Shown: positions 56,457 to 64,000 of the stretch, one piece after another
Numbering within the stretch: position 1 is the first letter of the stretch
Layout of the letters: the number at the start of each line of letters is the position of its first letter
NCBI GenBank assembly: GCA_023512475.1
Contig: JAILZL010000011.1
Span: forward strand, 1 to 64,000
Length of the DNA stretch: 64,000 nt
Source of the DNA: Syntrophobacterales bacterium
GTDB lineage: Bacteria > Desulfobacterota > Desulfobaccia > Desulfobaccales > 0-14-0-80-60-11
Direction: 5' to 3'
Position numbers and translations under genes: made by a program
Notes under the pieces: generated by a model
The model's database searches: none
The model's input: only the letters and a program-made list of their open reading frames with translations
Told to the model about the DNA's origin: nothing

Positions 56457-57086
56457 ATGACGGCGCAGCTGGGGCATCTTAGGGTCATCATTTATGACTG
56501 CGACGGGGTGCTGGTGGATTCCTCCCGGGCCAACCGGGCCTTTTACGACCACATCCTCGGCCGCTTCGGCCTGCCGCCCCTCACCCCGGCGCAGTGGGAG
56601 GTGGTGAAGCCCCTCACCGCGGTGGCGGCCCTGGACTGGCTCTTCCGGGATCACCCCTTCAGGGAGGCGGCCCAGGAATACCAGAAGACCTTGGACAATA
56701 CGCCCTTTCTCCCCCTCCTGAGGCCCGAACCGCAGGTGAAGGAAACCCTGGCGCGGCTGCAGGGGCGCCGCCACCTGGCCATCGCCACCAACCGGGGGAA
56801 GAGCCTGCCCCTGGTGCTGGAGACCCTGGGCCTGGCCGGCTTCTTTGAGCTCACGGTCACATCCCTGGAGGTGCGCCACCCCAAGCCCCACCCGGAGTGC
56901 CTGGAAAGGATTCTCAGCCATTTCCGGCTGTCTCCCCGGCAGGCCTGCTATATCGGAGACAGCCGGGTGGATCATGAGACCGCGGCCCGTGCCGGGATGC
57001 TCTTCGGGGCCTACCGGGCCCCGGAGTTGCCCGCGGACTTTCATTTGCGCGATCATCTGGACCTTCCGGAACTTTTGGGTCTCTGA
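56457..57086 (+). CDS. HAD-superfamily phosphatase
   Basis: 209 residues. Motif [11 protein letters not shown] (about D15, D17) holds the nucleophilic and acid/base aspartates, motif II T in [10 protein letters not shown], motif III K in RHPKPHPE and motif [16 protein letters not shown]. The helical cap lies between ~25 and ~95. Like phosphoglycolate and sugar-phosphate phosphatases it removes phosphate from a small substrate. Six-base gap from the methyltransferase gene, so same transcript. AAGGAA precedes the ATG at 56457. Confidence 0.9.
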   Translation: MTAQLGHLRVIIYDCDGVLVDSSRANRAFYDHILGRFGLPPLTPAQWEVVKPLTAVAALDWLFRDHPFREAAQEYQKTLDNTPFLPLLRPEPQVKETLARLQGRRHLAIATNRGKSLPLVLETLGLAGFFELTVTSLEVRHPKPHPECLERILSHFRLSPRQACYIGDSRVDHETAARAGMLFGAYRAPELPADFHLRDHLDLPELLGL

Positions 57087-57154
57087 GGCCAACCGGGTTT
57101 TTGCGCTCCCCCACCGGGCAAGAGGGCCCGCCGGGCTTATCTTCTCCAAAACCC

Positions 57155-57182
57155 TTGGCGCCGGCCGGGAAATTGATACAAT
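57155..57182 (+). promoter_or_regulatory. Candidate promoter of icd
   Basis: TTGGCG (57155-57160), 16-base spacer, TACAAT (57177-57182), 34 bases before the ATG. The spacer is one base short and the -35 is imperfect. Gives icd its own start after the HAD gene. Confidence 0.5.
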
Positions 57183-57216
57183 ATGTCGTTTTTTGATTTC
57201 TGGCAGGAGAAGGGAC

Positions 57217-58446
57217 ATGCATGCAGGCAAGAACGGAGAGAAAGTGACGGTGGCCGGGGGCGCTGCCACAGCGGTGCCGGAGCAGCCCGTGATTCTGTTC
57301 ATCGAAGGGGACGGCACCGGGCCCGACATCTGGCGGGCGGCGCAGCCGGTTCTGGACGCGGCGGTGGCCAAGGCCTACGGCGGCCGCCGGGCCATCATCT
57401 GGCAGGAGGTGCTGGCCGGGGAGAAGGCCTTCCAGGCCACCGGCAGCTATCTGCCGGAAGAGAGCCTCACCACCCTGAGGGAGTATCGGGTGGCCATCAA
57501 GGGCCCCCTCACCACGCCGGTGGGGGGCGGCTTCCGCTCCCTTAATGTCACCCTGCGCCAGGTGCTGGACCTGTACGCCTGCATCCGGCCGGTGCGCTAC
57601 TACGAGGGCGTCCCCAGCCCCTTGAAGGAGCCCTGGAAGATTGACATGGTGGTCTTCCGGGAGAACACCGAGGATGTCTATGCCGGACTGGAGTGGCCGG
57701 CCCACTCCCCGGAGGCCCAGCGCCTCATCCGCTTCCTCAACGAGGAGCTGGGTTGTCAGGTGGACCCCGGCGCCGCCATCGGCATCAAGCCCATGACCGC
57801 CCGGTGCAGCAAGCGTCTGGTGCGCATGGCCCTGCGTTATGCCCTGGAGCGGGGCCGCAGAAGCGTCACCCTGATGCACAAGGGCAATATCATGAAATAC
57901 ACCGAGGGGGCCTTCCAGAACTGGGGCTATGAGGTGGCCCTGGAGGAGTTCGAAGACCGGGTCATCTCCGAGGCCGAGGTGGCCAGCCGCTATCACTGGC
58001 AGGTTCCTGAAGGCAAGGTGGTCATCAAGGACCGGCTGGCGGACAACCTCTTCCAGCAGGTGCTGCTGCGGCCCGAGGAGTACGACCTCATTGCCACCCC
58101 TAATCTCAACGGCGACTACATCTCCGACGCCCTGGCGGCCCAGGTGGGGGGGCTGGGCATGGCCCCCGGGGCCAACATCGGGGATGAGTGCGCCATCTTC
58201 GAGGCCACCCACGGCAGCGCCCCCAAGTATGCCGGCCAGGACAAGGTGAATCCCAGCTCCGTCATCCTTTCCGGGGCCATGCTCCTGGAGTTCCTGGGCT
58301 GGCACGAGGCCGCCCGGCTCATCCACGCCGCCATCCCCCGGACCCTGAAGGACGGCATTGCCACCTACGATCTGGCCCGGCAGCTCCCCGGGGCCCGGGA
58401 GGTCTCCTGCTCCGCCTTCGGCCAGGCCCTGGTGGAGAGGATGTAA
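57217..58446 (+). CDS. icd: NADP-dependent isocitrate dehydrogenase
   Basis: 409 residues, the homodimeric E. coli type. S108 in [16 protein letters not shown] corresponds to the serine that AceK phosphorylates in E. coli; no aceK is seen here. Substrate residues are in [18 protein letters not shown] and [29 protein letters not shown] has the Lys-Tyr that select NADP over NAD. It oxidises isocitrate to 2-oxoglutarate and CO2, giving 2-oxoglutarate for the glutamate synthase cluster downstream. ATG 57217 has GGAGAAGGGAC upstream. Confidence 0.96.
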   Translation: MHAGKNGEKVTVAGGAATAVPEQPVILFIEGDGTGPDIWRAAQPVLDAAVAKAYGGRRAIIWQEVLAGEKAFQATGSYLPEESLTTLREYRVAIKGPLTTPVGGGFRSLNVTLRQVLDLYACIRPVRYYEGVPSPLKEPWKIDMVVFRENTEDVYAGLEWPAHSPEAQRLIRFLNEELGCQVDPGAAIGIKPMTARCSKRLVRMALRYALERGRRSVTLMHKGNIMKYTEGAFQNWGYEVALEEFEDRVISEAEVASRYHWQVPEGKVVIKDRLADNLFQQVLLRPEEYDLIATPNLNGDYISDALAAQVGGLGMAPGANIGDECAIFEATHGSAPKYAGQDKVNPSSVILSGAMLLEFLGWHEAARLIHAAIPRTLKDGIATYDLARQLPGAREVSCSAFGQALVERM

Positions 58447-58852
58447 CGGGAAGGGAAGGGGGGCCCGGGCTCGGGCGCCCCGGGGGGCCGGGAACCGGGC
58501 CGCGCCTGGTCACCGGCCGGTGGGCGGGAAAGAGACAGGAGGGGGAGAGGCCGGTGGTTTGCGCTCTCCTGGCCCTCCCCGGAAGGGCACAACCTGTCTC
58601 TCTGAAAGAGGCCGCCCCCGGAAGGGCTGAGGGGCGGGAGTCCCTGACATTCCTTAGGGTGGGAAAACCGATGGTGTCCCGGCGGGGGAACGGCTCGCAG
58701 GCTGAAATCCTGGATCTCCCCGCACCCCCTGGGTATGACAACCCCGCCTTTCTGAAGCCGCCGGAGGCCGCAGCCAGGCAGGAGCCGGCCTCCGGGGAGG
58801 AGGCCCGAATCCTGCGGCCGGGTCTCCTCTCCGGCCCCCTGGTCCCCTCCTG
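58447..58852. other. 406-base intergenic region, no gene
   Basis: Between icd (plus) and the glutamate synthase amidotransferase gene (minus). Repeated inverted GC segments (CCGGCCGG, GGGCCCGGG) could be RNA ends but none has a T tract. A plus-strand frame here has no domain. Confidence 0.5.
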
Positions 58853-61522
58853 CTAATGCCGCAGGGGCTGGCCCCAGCCCACCTCCTCCAGGCCGGATTC
58901 CTCCACCACCTGGGCCAACACGGCCAGCTTCACCGCCTGCACCTTGCGGTAGACCTCATTAAAGGGCCTAAGCTCGCCGTCCACGGTGAGGAGGTCCCGC
59001 GCCACCTGAATCCCGAAAAGGCGCTCGTTTTCTTCCAGATAGGGCCGGATGAGGTCCCAGTCGGCCTGGGTCATCTCCACCAGCTCCCCGCCGTTGAGCT
59101 GATCCTCCCCCACCAGGCGGTAGGGGTCCCGGATGTAGATGGCCCCGCCGGAAGCCAGGGAAAAGAGGTTGGAGCCGGGATACGGGGTGGCCTGTTCCCG
59201 GATCCGGCCCCGATGATCGAACTCCAGGCCGTTGACGATGACGAAGCCGCCGCCGTGCAAGGGATCGCCGGCCATGAAGGATTCCGCCAGAAAATCCAGG
59301 GCGGTGCCGTTGATCACCACCCGGGGGCGGCCCACGGCGTTGATGAGGGGCCGGCCGGCGGCGTTTCCCAGGACGTACACCTCACCGCCCTTGGCGCCGT
59401 ACATGAAGGTCTGGCCCACATCGCCATAGACCACCAGCTTGCCCCGCTTCATGATCTGGCCCAGCTGATCCTGGCCGTTGCCGTGCACGTAAATCTCCAT
59501 GCCGTCGATGCCGCTGGCCAGGTAATCCCCGGAGCTGCCATAGACGTCAATGCGCACGTCGTCGGTGCCCGGCCCGAAGCCGCAGCCGGTGAAGCGCTGG
59601 CCCCGGTAGCCGTGGCAGAGGAAGCGCCGCCAGCCCAGGGCATGGGCCTGGCAGAGCAGCCGGGCGTCGCACTCCTCGCCCTCGGGGGGGAACTGGGCGG
59701 CGTCCAGCACCAGGACCGCATCCGGCCGGTGGGGCGGGGTGAGTCTCTCCCGGGTCTCCCAGTTAATGGCCCGGTAACGGCTGGGGTGCTCCACCCCCAT
59801 GGGCGGCGAGGCGGTGAAGATCTCCGTCAGGGTGTCCAGGAGCAGGCGCACCAGGTGGCTGCGCTTTTTGTCGCCCGGGTCGTAGCGCCGGTCCAGGAGC
59901 AGAGTGAGGCCGTGAATGAGGGCCTCCTTCAGGGCGTCGTCCTCCCCGGCCAGCCGGGCCGCCAGCTGGATGAATTCGAGAAAGCGGGAGTAGGGCCAGG
60001 TGGGCACCCGCACCCGGACATGATCGTAAAAGGCATAGCCGCTGGCGTCGGCCAGGAGATCGGTGAGGAGGGGCGTCATCTCGCTCAGACGCTCGGGATC
60101 CAGAGGCAGCACCGTCCCCTCCCAGGGCTTCTGGAACCAGGGCACGGTCTTGGGCTTGCCGAACTTGTCCTGGCAGCTAAGCACCATTTTGCCGTTCTGG
60201 CGCTCCAGGGAAAAGATGAAGGCGCCGCCGTCGGTGTGGCTGCCGCCCCGGGCGTTCCAATAGAGGTCGGCCACCGGGCAGAAGCGGGGGTCCTCCGCCG
60301 CCAGGGAGGCCAGGGTGGCGTCGATGGCCTGTTTTTCCGAGCACACCAGCCCGATCTGCACCTGGCCCTCGGAGAGGGCAAAGACCTGGGGCCGGAGCAT
60401 GCTGGTGTCGGTGATACCGATGAGCTCAAAGCGCTTCTTCACCGGGTCATTTCTGGCGATGATGAAAAACCAGGGGCCGTCCGGGGAGCCGTGGATGTGG
60501 GCCGCCTGCAGCTGCCGGTAGACCTGTTGCTTCTCCGGCGGCAGGAGGTCAAAGTCCCGCTCCGTGGTGGGGGCCAGGGCCTCGATGACGTACTCCAGGG
60601 GATAGCCGTAGAGGCGGTGCCAGAGATCAAAGAGGAGGACCGCCACCTCGGTGTCAGTGAGGAACTGGGGATAGAAGTGGCGCTGGCTTAAGTATTCGCT
60701 CACCGAGAAGTAGTTGGCGAAGTCGCCGTTGTGCACCAGGGCCACATTCAGGGCGGCGAAGGGGTGGGCGCCTCCCGGGTGCCAGACCCGGCCCCTGGTG
60801 GGATAGCGCTGGTGGGCGATCCAGATGTGGGCCTTGACCTCCAGGAGGTTATAATACAGGGCGGCCTCCTCGGCGTAGCCCACAATCTTCAGGATCATGA
60901 GGTTCTTCCCCTGGGAGAGCACAAAGGCCTTCTTCTCCCCCAGGGAGGCGTAAAAGGCCTGGTTCAGCCGGTAGCAGTGCTGGGAGAGGAACTCGTCCTC
61001 CACCATGGCCCAGGGCAGCTCATAGAGGCGGTGCCGGTGGATGAAGTATTGGAGCACCTCGGGCTTGACCCGGACAAAATAGCGCCAGACATCCGGGGGC
61101 CGGACTTCCAGGCCCGGCAGGTCCCGCCAGTCGGCCAGGGTGGGCACCGGGGCGGCATGATCCACCCGGAAGACATTGGTGATGAACCGGGTCTCCACCT
61201 CCCGGCGCACCTCGGGGTCCAGATAGGCTATCTGGAGGAGGTAGTCGTCCTCCAGGAGCTCTTGGGAGACACCCAGGGAGGGGGCGTCCAGCCCCACCGC
61301 GGCAATGCCGCCGCCCTTGCCGTTGCCCCGGTTGTGCATCTGCACGGAGGGGAGGAAGATGTGCTTCCCCGACACCGGCACGCTGGCGGCAAAGCCGGTG
61401 ACGCCGCAGCCGCCTTCGTCCTCGCCTTTGACGATACGGTCGGCCGGGTAGGGGCGGGGGAGATCCCGGCGGGTCTGCCAGAGTTGGAGGCCGGGATGAT
61501 GAAGATGATTATGACACTGCAT
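58853..61522 (-). CDS. Glutamate synthase-like amidotransferase with GXGXG domain
   Basis: About 889 residues. A class II glutamine amidotransferase domain (EGGCGVTGFAAS with the catalytic Cys; HNGDFANYFS; HQRYPTRG) occupies ~30-430. A long middle region leads to a GltB-type GXGXG right-handed beta-helix domain (~640-810; YGSSGDYLASGIDGMEIYVHGNGQDQLG; GDVGQTFMYGAKGGEVYVLGNAAG). It releases ammonia from glutamine for the FMN/Fe-S subunit encoded upstream. This domain division is that of split glutamate synthases. Start uncertain: ATG 61522 has GAGGTCAAA, ATG 61552 is also possible. A lead sequence of ~27 residues precedes the nucleophile, unlike standard GltB, where it is residue 1 after processing. 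Confidence 0.87.
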   Translation of the reverse strand: MQCHNHLHHPGLQLWQTRRDLPRPYPADRIVKGEDEGGCGVTGFAASVPVSGKHIFLPSVQMHNRGNGKGGGIAAVGLDAPSLGVSQELLEDDYLLQIAYLDPEVRREVETRFITNVFRVDHAAPVPTLADWRDLPGLEVRPPDVWRYFVRVKPEVLQYFIHRHRLYELPWAMVEDEFLSQHCYRLNQAFYASLGEKKAFVLSQGKNLMILKIVGYAEEAALYYNLLEVKAHIWIAHQRYPTRGRVWHPGGAHPFAALNVALVHNGDFANYFSVSEYLSQRHFYPQFLTDTEVAVLLFDLWHRLYGYPLEYVIEALAPTTERDFDLLPPEKQQVYRQLQAAHIHGSPDGPWFFIIARNDPVKKRFELIGITDTSMLRPQVFALSEGQVQIGLVCSEKQAIDATLASLAAEDPRFCPVADLYWNARGGSHTDGGAFIFSLERQNGKMVLSCQDKFGKPKTVPWFQKPWEGTVLPLDPERLSEMTPLLTDLLADASGYAFYDHVRVRVPTWPYSRFLEFIQLAARLAGEDDALKEALIHGLTLLLDRRYDPGDKKRSHLVRLLLDTLTEIFTASPPMGVEHPSRYRAINWETRERLTPPHRPDAVLVLDAAQFPPEGEECDARLLCQAHALGWRRFLCHGYRGQRFTGCGFGPGTDDVRIDVYGSSGDYLASGIDGMEIYVHGNGQDQLGQIMKRGKLVVYGDVGQTFMYGAKGGEVYVLGNAAGRPLINAVGRPRVVINGTALDFLAESFMAGDPLHGGGFVIVNGLEFDHRGRIREQATPYPGSNLFSLASGGAIYIRDPYRLVGEDQLNGGELVEMTQADWDLIRPYLEENERLFGIQVARDLLTVDGELRPFNEVYRKVQAVKLAVLAQVVEESGLEEVGWGQPLRH

Positions 61523-61622
61523 TTTGACCTCGAAATGTGCTGATGCGTACATCCGTGGGGCATCCTCTGGCCGCCGGCACCGGGGCGCCGGGCCCTGGAT
61601 GCCCTCCAGGCCGTGCCGTGAA

Positions 61623-63170
61623 CTAGGTCCCCCGGCGGATGTCGTCATCCACGGGCAGGTTGTAATAATCCAAATGGACTAACGTATCAGTCCGGCCCAC
61701 CAGCTCCCGGATGCTCCGCATGCCGAAGCGCCGGAGGATCTCCTTCAGCTGCCAGCTCCAGGCGTGGTACAGGTTGCAGACCCGGCGGGTGCCCCAGTCC
61801 ACGGTCATGAGCTCCACCAGCTCCGGGTCGGTGGTGGCAATCCCCCGGACGCAGCCCCGGCCGGATTCGCACTGGTAGCAGCGGATGCACTCCAGGGCCA
61901 CCATCTCTGCGGTGCCCACCTGGCAGCCGTCCGCGCCCAGGGCGATGGCCTTGGCCACATCATAGGCGGTGCGGATGCCGCCGGAGGCAATGAGGGTCAC
62001 CTGGTCCCGGATGCCCTCCTGCACCAGGAACTGGTGCACCTTGGGGATGGCGAACTCAATGGGCATGGCGATGTTCTTCTTGGCAATGTCCGGCGCCGCC
62101 CCGGTGCCGCCGTAGCTGCCGTCCAGCTGCACCACATGCGCGCCGGCATAATAGCTCCCCACCGCCACCATATCCACGTCCGTGGGGGTGGAGACCTTCA
62201 CCGACACCAGGGCCCGGGGGTTGACCTCCTTGATCCAGTCCAGGTGCTTTTTGTGGTCCTCCACCGAATAGACGCTGTGGAAGGGGAAGGGGCTGAAGAG
62301 GGCGCTCCCGGGCACACTCTCCCGCATGCGGGCCACCGCCGGGGTGACCTTGTCGCCCAACAGGTGCCCCCCCAACCCCGGCTTGGCGCCCTGGGCATAT
62401 TTGAACTCCACCATGCGCACCCGCTGGATGGTGTCCTCCCGGACCCCGAAAAGCCCGGTGGCCACCTGGGTGACGACATGGTCGTCATAAGGGTAGAGCT
62501 CCTCGGGGTAGCCCCCCTCGCCGGTGGACAGCAGGGTGTTGAAGCGGGTGGCGGCCCGCACCCGGGAGAGGATGGTGTTGATGCTCACGGAGCCGAAGGA
62601 CATGCCGGCGGAATACCAGGGCACCGACAGCACCACCTGGGGGCGGCCGTCGTGGCGCCGGTTCAGGGGGAGCTCCAGGGAGATGTCCTCGTGCCGGAGC
62701 TTCAGGTCCTTGGGCTGCGGCGGGAAAAAGAAGCGCAGCTTGTCAAACCCGCCTCCGGAATTCCCGGTGCGGTACTCCAGGTCGGCATAGGGGAGGGTGC
62801 CGAACTCCGCCATCCACCAGGTGCTGAGGAGCAGATCCGCGGTCCAGCGGTAATCCCCCAGGGTGGTGTAGACCGGGTGAAGCCGGAGGCTCAGGGCCTG
62901 GGTGGGGCAGCGGCGCACGCAGTAAAAGTCGTTTTTTTCGCAGGCGGGCCCCAGACACAGGTAACTCAGGGGCTTGCGGATGAACTTCCCCGCCCGGGTG
63001 TGCACCCCGTAGGGGCAGACCTCCACACAGGTGCCGCATTGGATGCACTTGGCCTCGTTGCGCCACACCCGCCATTTGGACAGGGGGTTTTTAAACCGGC
63101 AGGGGGTGCGCACCGGCGTCCAGGGGCCGGGGCCCCAGGCTTCAGGGTCGATGTTCAGGGCGAGTTCCAT
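61623..63170 (-). CDS. Glutamate synthase FMN domain subunit with N-terminal ferredoxin
   Basis: 515 residues. Two Cys clusters of a 2[4Fe-4S] ferredoxin lie at ~40-95 (CIQCGTCVEVCPYGVH; CLGPACEKNDFYCVRRCP). A GltB central TIM-barrel FMN domain follows (SFGSVSINTILSRV; GAKPGLGGHLLGDKVT; VSVKVSTPTDVDMVAVGSYYAGAHVVQLDGSYGGTGAAP; ASGGIRTAYDVAKAIALGADG) with its 3Fe-4S-like Cys set CIRCYQCESGRGC. It reduces 2-iminoglutarate to glutamate using electrons from ferredoxin. No FAD/NADPH GltD domain is present, so ferredoxin is the likely donor. Works with the amidotransferase gene 100 bases downstream. Confidence 0.9.
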   Translation of the reverse strand: MELALNIDPEAWGPGPWTPVRTPCRFKNPLSKWRVWRNEAKCIQCGTCVEVCPYGVHTRAGKFIRKPLSYLCLGPACEKNDFYCVRRCPTQALSLRLHPVYTTLGDYRWTADLLLSTWWMAEFGTLPYADLEYRTGNSGGGFDKLRFFFPPQPKDLKLRHEDISLELPLNRRHDGRPQVVLSVPWYSAGMSFGSVSINTILSRVRAATRFNTLLSTGEGGYPEELYPYDDHVVTQVATGLFGVREDTIQRVRMVEFKYAQGAKPGLGGHLLGDKVTPAVARMRESVPGSALFSPFPFHSVYSVEDHKKHLDWIKEVNPRALVSVKVSTPTDVDMVAVGSYYAGAHVVQLDGSYGGTGAAPDIAKKNIAMPIEFAIPKVHQFLVQEGIRDQVTLIASGGIRTAYDVAKAIALGADGCQVGTAEMVALECIRCYQCESGRGCVRGIATTDPELVELMTVDWGTRRVCNLYHAWSWQLKEILRRFGMRSIRELVGRTDTLVHLDYYNLPVDDDIRRGT

Positions 63171-63308
63171 ATGATCCGTTCAAGATCCCATCTCAAGGGG
63201 TGAAAGTTCAAGGGTGCCCCCAAGGCACGGGGCGACACTTTGCCGGCCGCGGAACAAAAGATTCGGGACGCACTGACTTTGATCAGGGAACCTGACCGCG
63301 GCATCGTG

Positions 63309-64000
63309 TTATTCCCCTTCCCGCCGCTGGCCCTCAGGGCCCGGCCGGGAGAACAGGGGCGCAAAAATCTCCCGCTGCAGCTCCTCCACGAACATGGCCC
63401 GGCCCACCTCCCCCCGCAGGCGGCGCACCTCCCTTAAGCCCATGGCGCCCAGGACCTCCAGGAGCTGGTTGTTCCAGGCCCCCATGAGATTCACCTGGCG
63501 CTGCGCCCCCCGGCGGGGGTCCAGGCTGTCCATGGCCACGGGGCACTCCCCGCCCCGCTGGCAGGCCCGGCACAGCCGGCATTCCAGGGCCAGAAGCAGG
63601 GGCAGGTCCACGATGACGCCGTCGGCCCCGCAGATGATGGCCTTGGCCACATGCTCCGCCAAGGCGATGCCTCCGGAGGCAAGAAGGGTCACGGTATCCC
63701 GCAGGTGGTCCTCCACCAGCTTCAGATGCGCCGCCCGGATGAGGTCCTTCAGATGCCGGTCCTGGGCCTGAAGGAACCCCCGGGCGTGGTGGTCGGCGAA
63801 GAGGTGGATAACCTCCGCCCCGGCGTGGGCCAGCTCCGAGAGCCGGGCGGCGGCCCGCTCATCCGCCGGCACCTTGATCATGGTGACCAAGCCCGGATAC
63901 CGGCGTTTCAGGGCCTCCACCTGGGCCAGCACCCCGTCGTGGTCGGTGAGCTCCACTACCCGAACCCGGGACAGCAGGGGGTCCTCCGGGTCCACCCGGC
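63309..64000 (-). CDS. Second glutamate synthase-like FMN-domain protein (5' end outside window)
   Basis: At least 230 residues, cut by the window end. The visible part is the C-terminal side of a GltB-type FMN barrel: TVTLLASGGIALAEHVAKAIICGADGVIV, then CRLCRACQRGGECPVAM (Cys cluster) and an NLMGAWNNQLLEVLGAMGLREVRRLRGE tail also found in glutamate synthases. It resembles the previous gene and may be a second FMN subunit or an accessory paralogue. Separated from it by 138 bases containing TTGATCAGG-like sequence. Start unknown. Confidence 0.8.
   Translation of the reverse strand, partial: RVDPEDPLLSRVRVVELTDHDGVLAQVEALKRRYPGLVTMIKVPADERAAARLSELAHAGAEVIHLFADHHARGFLQAQDRHLKDLIRAAHLKLVEDHLRDTVTLLASGGIALAEHVAKAIICGADGVIVDLPLLLALECRLCRACQRGGECPVAMDSLDPRRGAQRQVNLMGAWNNQLLEVLGAMGLREVRRLRGEVGRAMFVEELQREIFAPLFSRPGPEGQRREGE

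Noticed and set aside
58663-58856. Plus-strand frame after icd
   Set aside because: Tail of an out-of-frame open stretch, Pro/Ala-rich, no ribosome site or domain.
1-64000. CRISPR arrays, rRNA or tRNA genes, phage or transposase genes
   Set aside because: None seen on reading both strands; repeats present are too few and irregular for CRISPR.

Overview
The window is about two-thirds G+C by eye and densely packed with genes in short operons, many joined by 1-4 base overlaps (ATGA, TGATG). The gene content fits a strictly anaerobic member of the Desulfobacterota (former Deltaproteobacteria). Evidence for this: a secreted CbiK-type cobaltochelatase under a cobalamin riboswitch, a split ferredoxin-linked glutamate synthase, a short MetE-like methyltransferase, many two-component proteins, a predicted sigma-54 promoter, and selenocysteine use. 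The genus cannot be named from this. The first ~130 bases are unusually G-rich, so the window may begin near a contig end.

Layout. 0.5-4 kb: CBS protein, MetE-like core methyltransferase, FtsB-like divisome protein, elongation factor P and a 3D-domain protein. 4.2-4.5 kb: an AT-rich island with a 16-bp direct repeat. 4.8-8.1 kb: a four-gene minus-strand operon. It encodes a cyclic-nucleotide-binding/rhodanese/MauE membrane fusion, a lipoprotein, an AMIN-like secreted protein and a tiny glutaredoxin-like selenoprotein with two in-frame UGA codons. 8.4-12 kb: a membrane glycosyltransferase behind a sigma-54 promoter, then lipocalin-like, cupin and GGCT-like genes. 12.4-17 kb: SDR, AcpS, small zinc ribbon, Lon and Hsp20. 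17-23 kb: a TolC/adaptor/RND efflux operon. 23-27 kb: methyltransferase, phosphatidylserine-decarboxylase-like and PHP-glycosyltransferase genes. 27-29 kb: cobalamin riboswitch, secreted CbiK and a small partner.

29-35 kb: histidine kinase, response regulator, beta-carbonic anhydrase and a PEP-synthase-like protein. 35-41 kb: a CBS protein followed by three anion-transporter-like proteins. Two of these are tandem paralogues with an extra N-terminal periplasmic domain, separated by a leader that ends in a terminator. 41-44 kb: KdpD/KdpE-like pair without kdpFABC nearby. 44-46 kb: selD, itself a selenoprotein gene whose true start lies upstream of an in-frame UGA, plus a Cys-rich small protein. 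46-50 kb: YkgJ-type cysteine-cluster protein, RpiB, transketolase and DUF599 protein. 50-58 kb: PatZ-like acetyltransferase, an atypical pterin-synthase/glycosyltransferase/methyltransferase/HAD operon, and isocitrate dehydrogenase. 58.8-64 kb: glutamate synthase pieces, the last cut by the window edge.

The main themes are selenium (SelD plus a selenoprotein with two candidate Sec sites), cobalamin (riboswitch, CbiK and possibly a corrinoid-linked MetE core), envelope building and efflux, and signalling. The best candidates for undescribed biology are the selenoprotein/MauE-fusion operon and the PTPS-like/GT4/methyltransferase/HAD operon.
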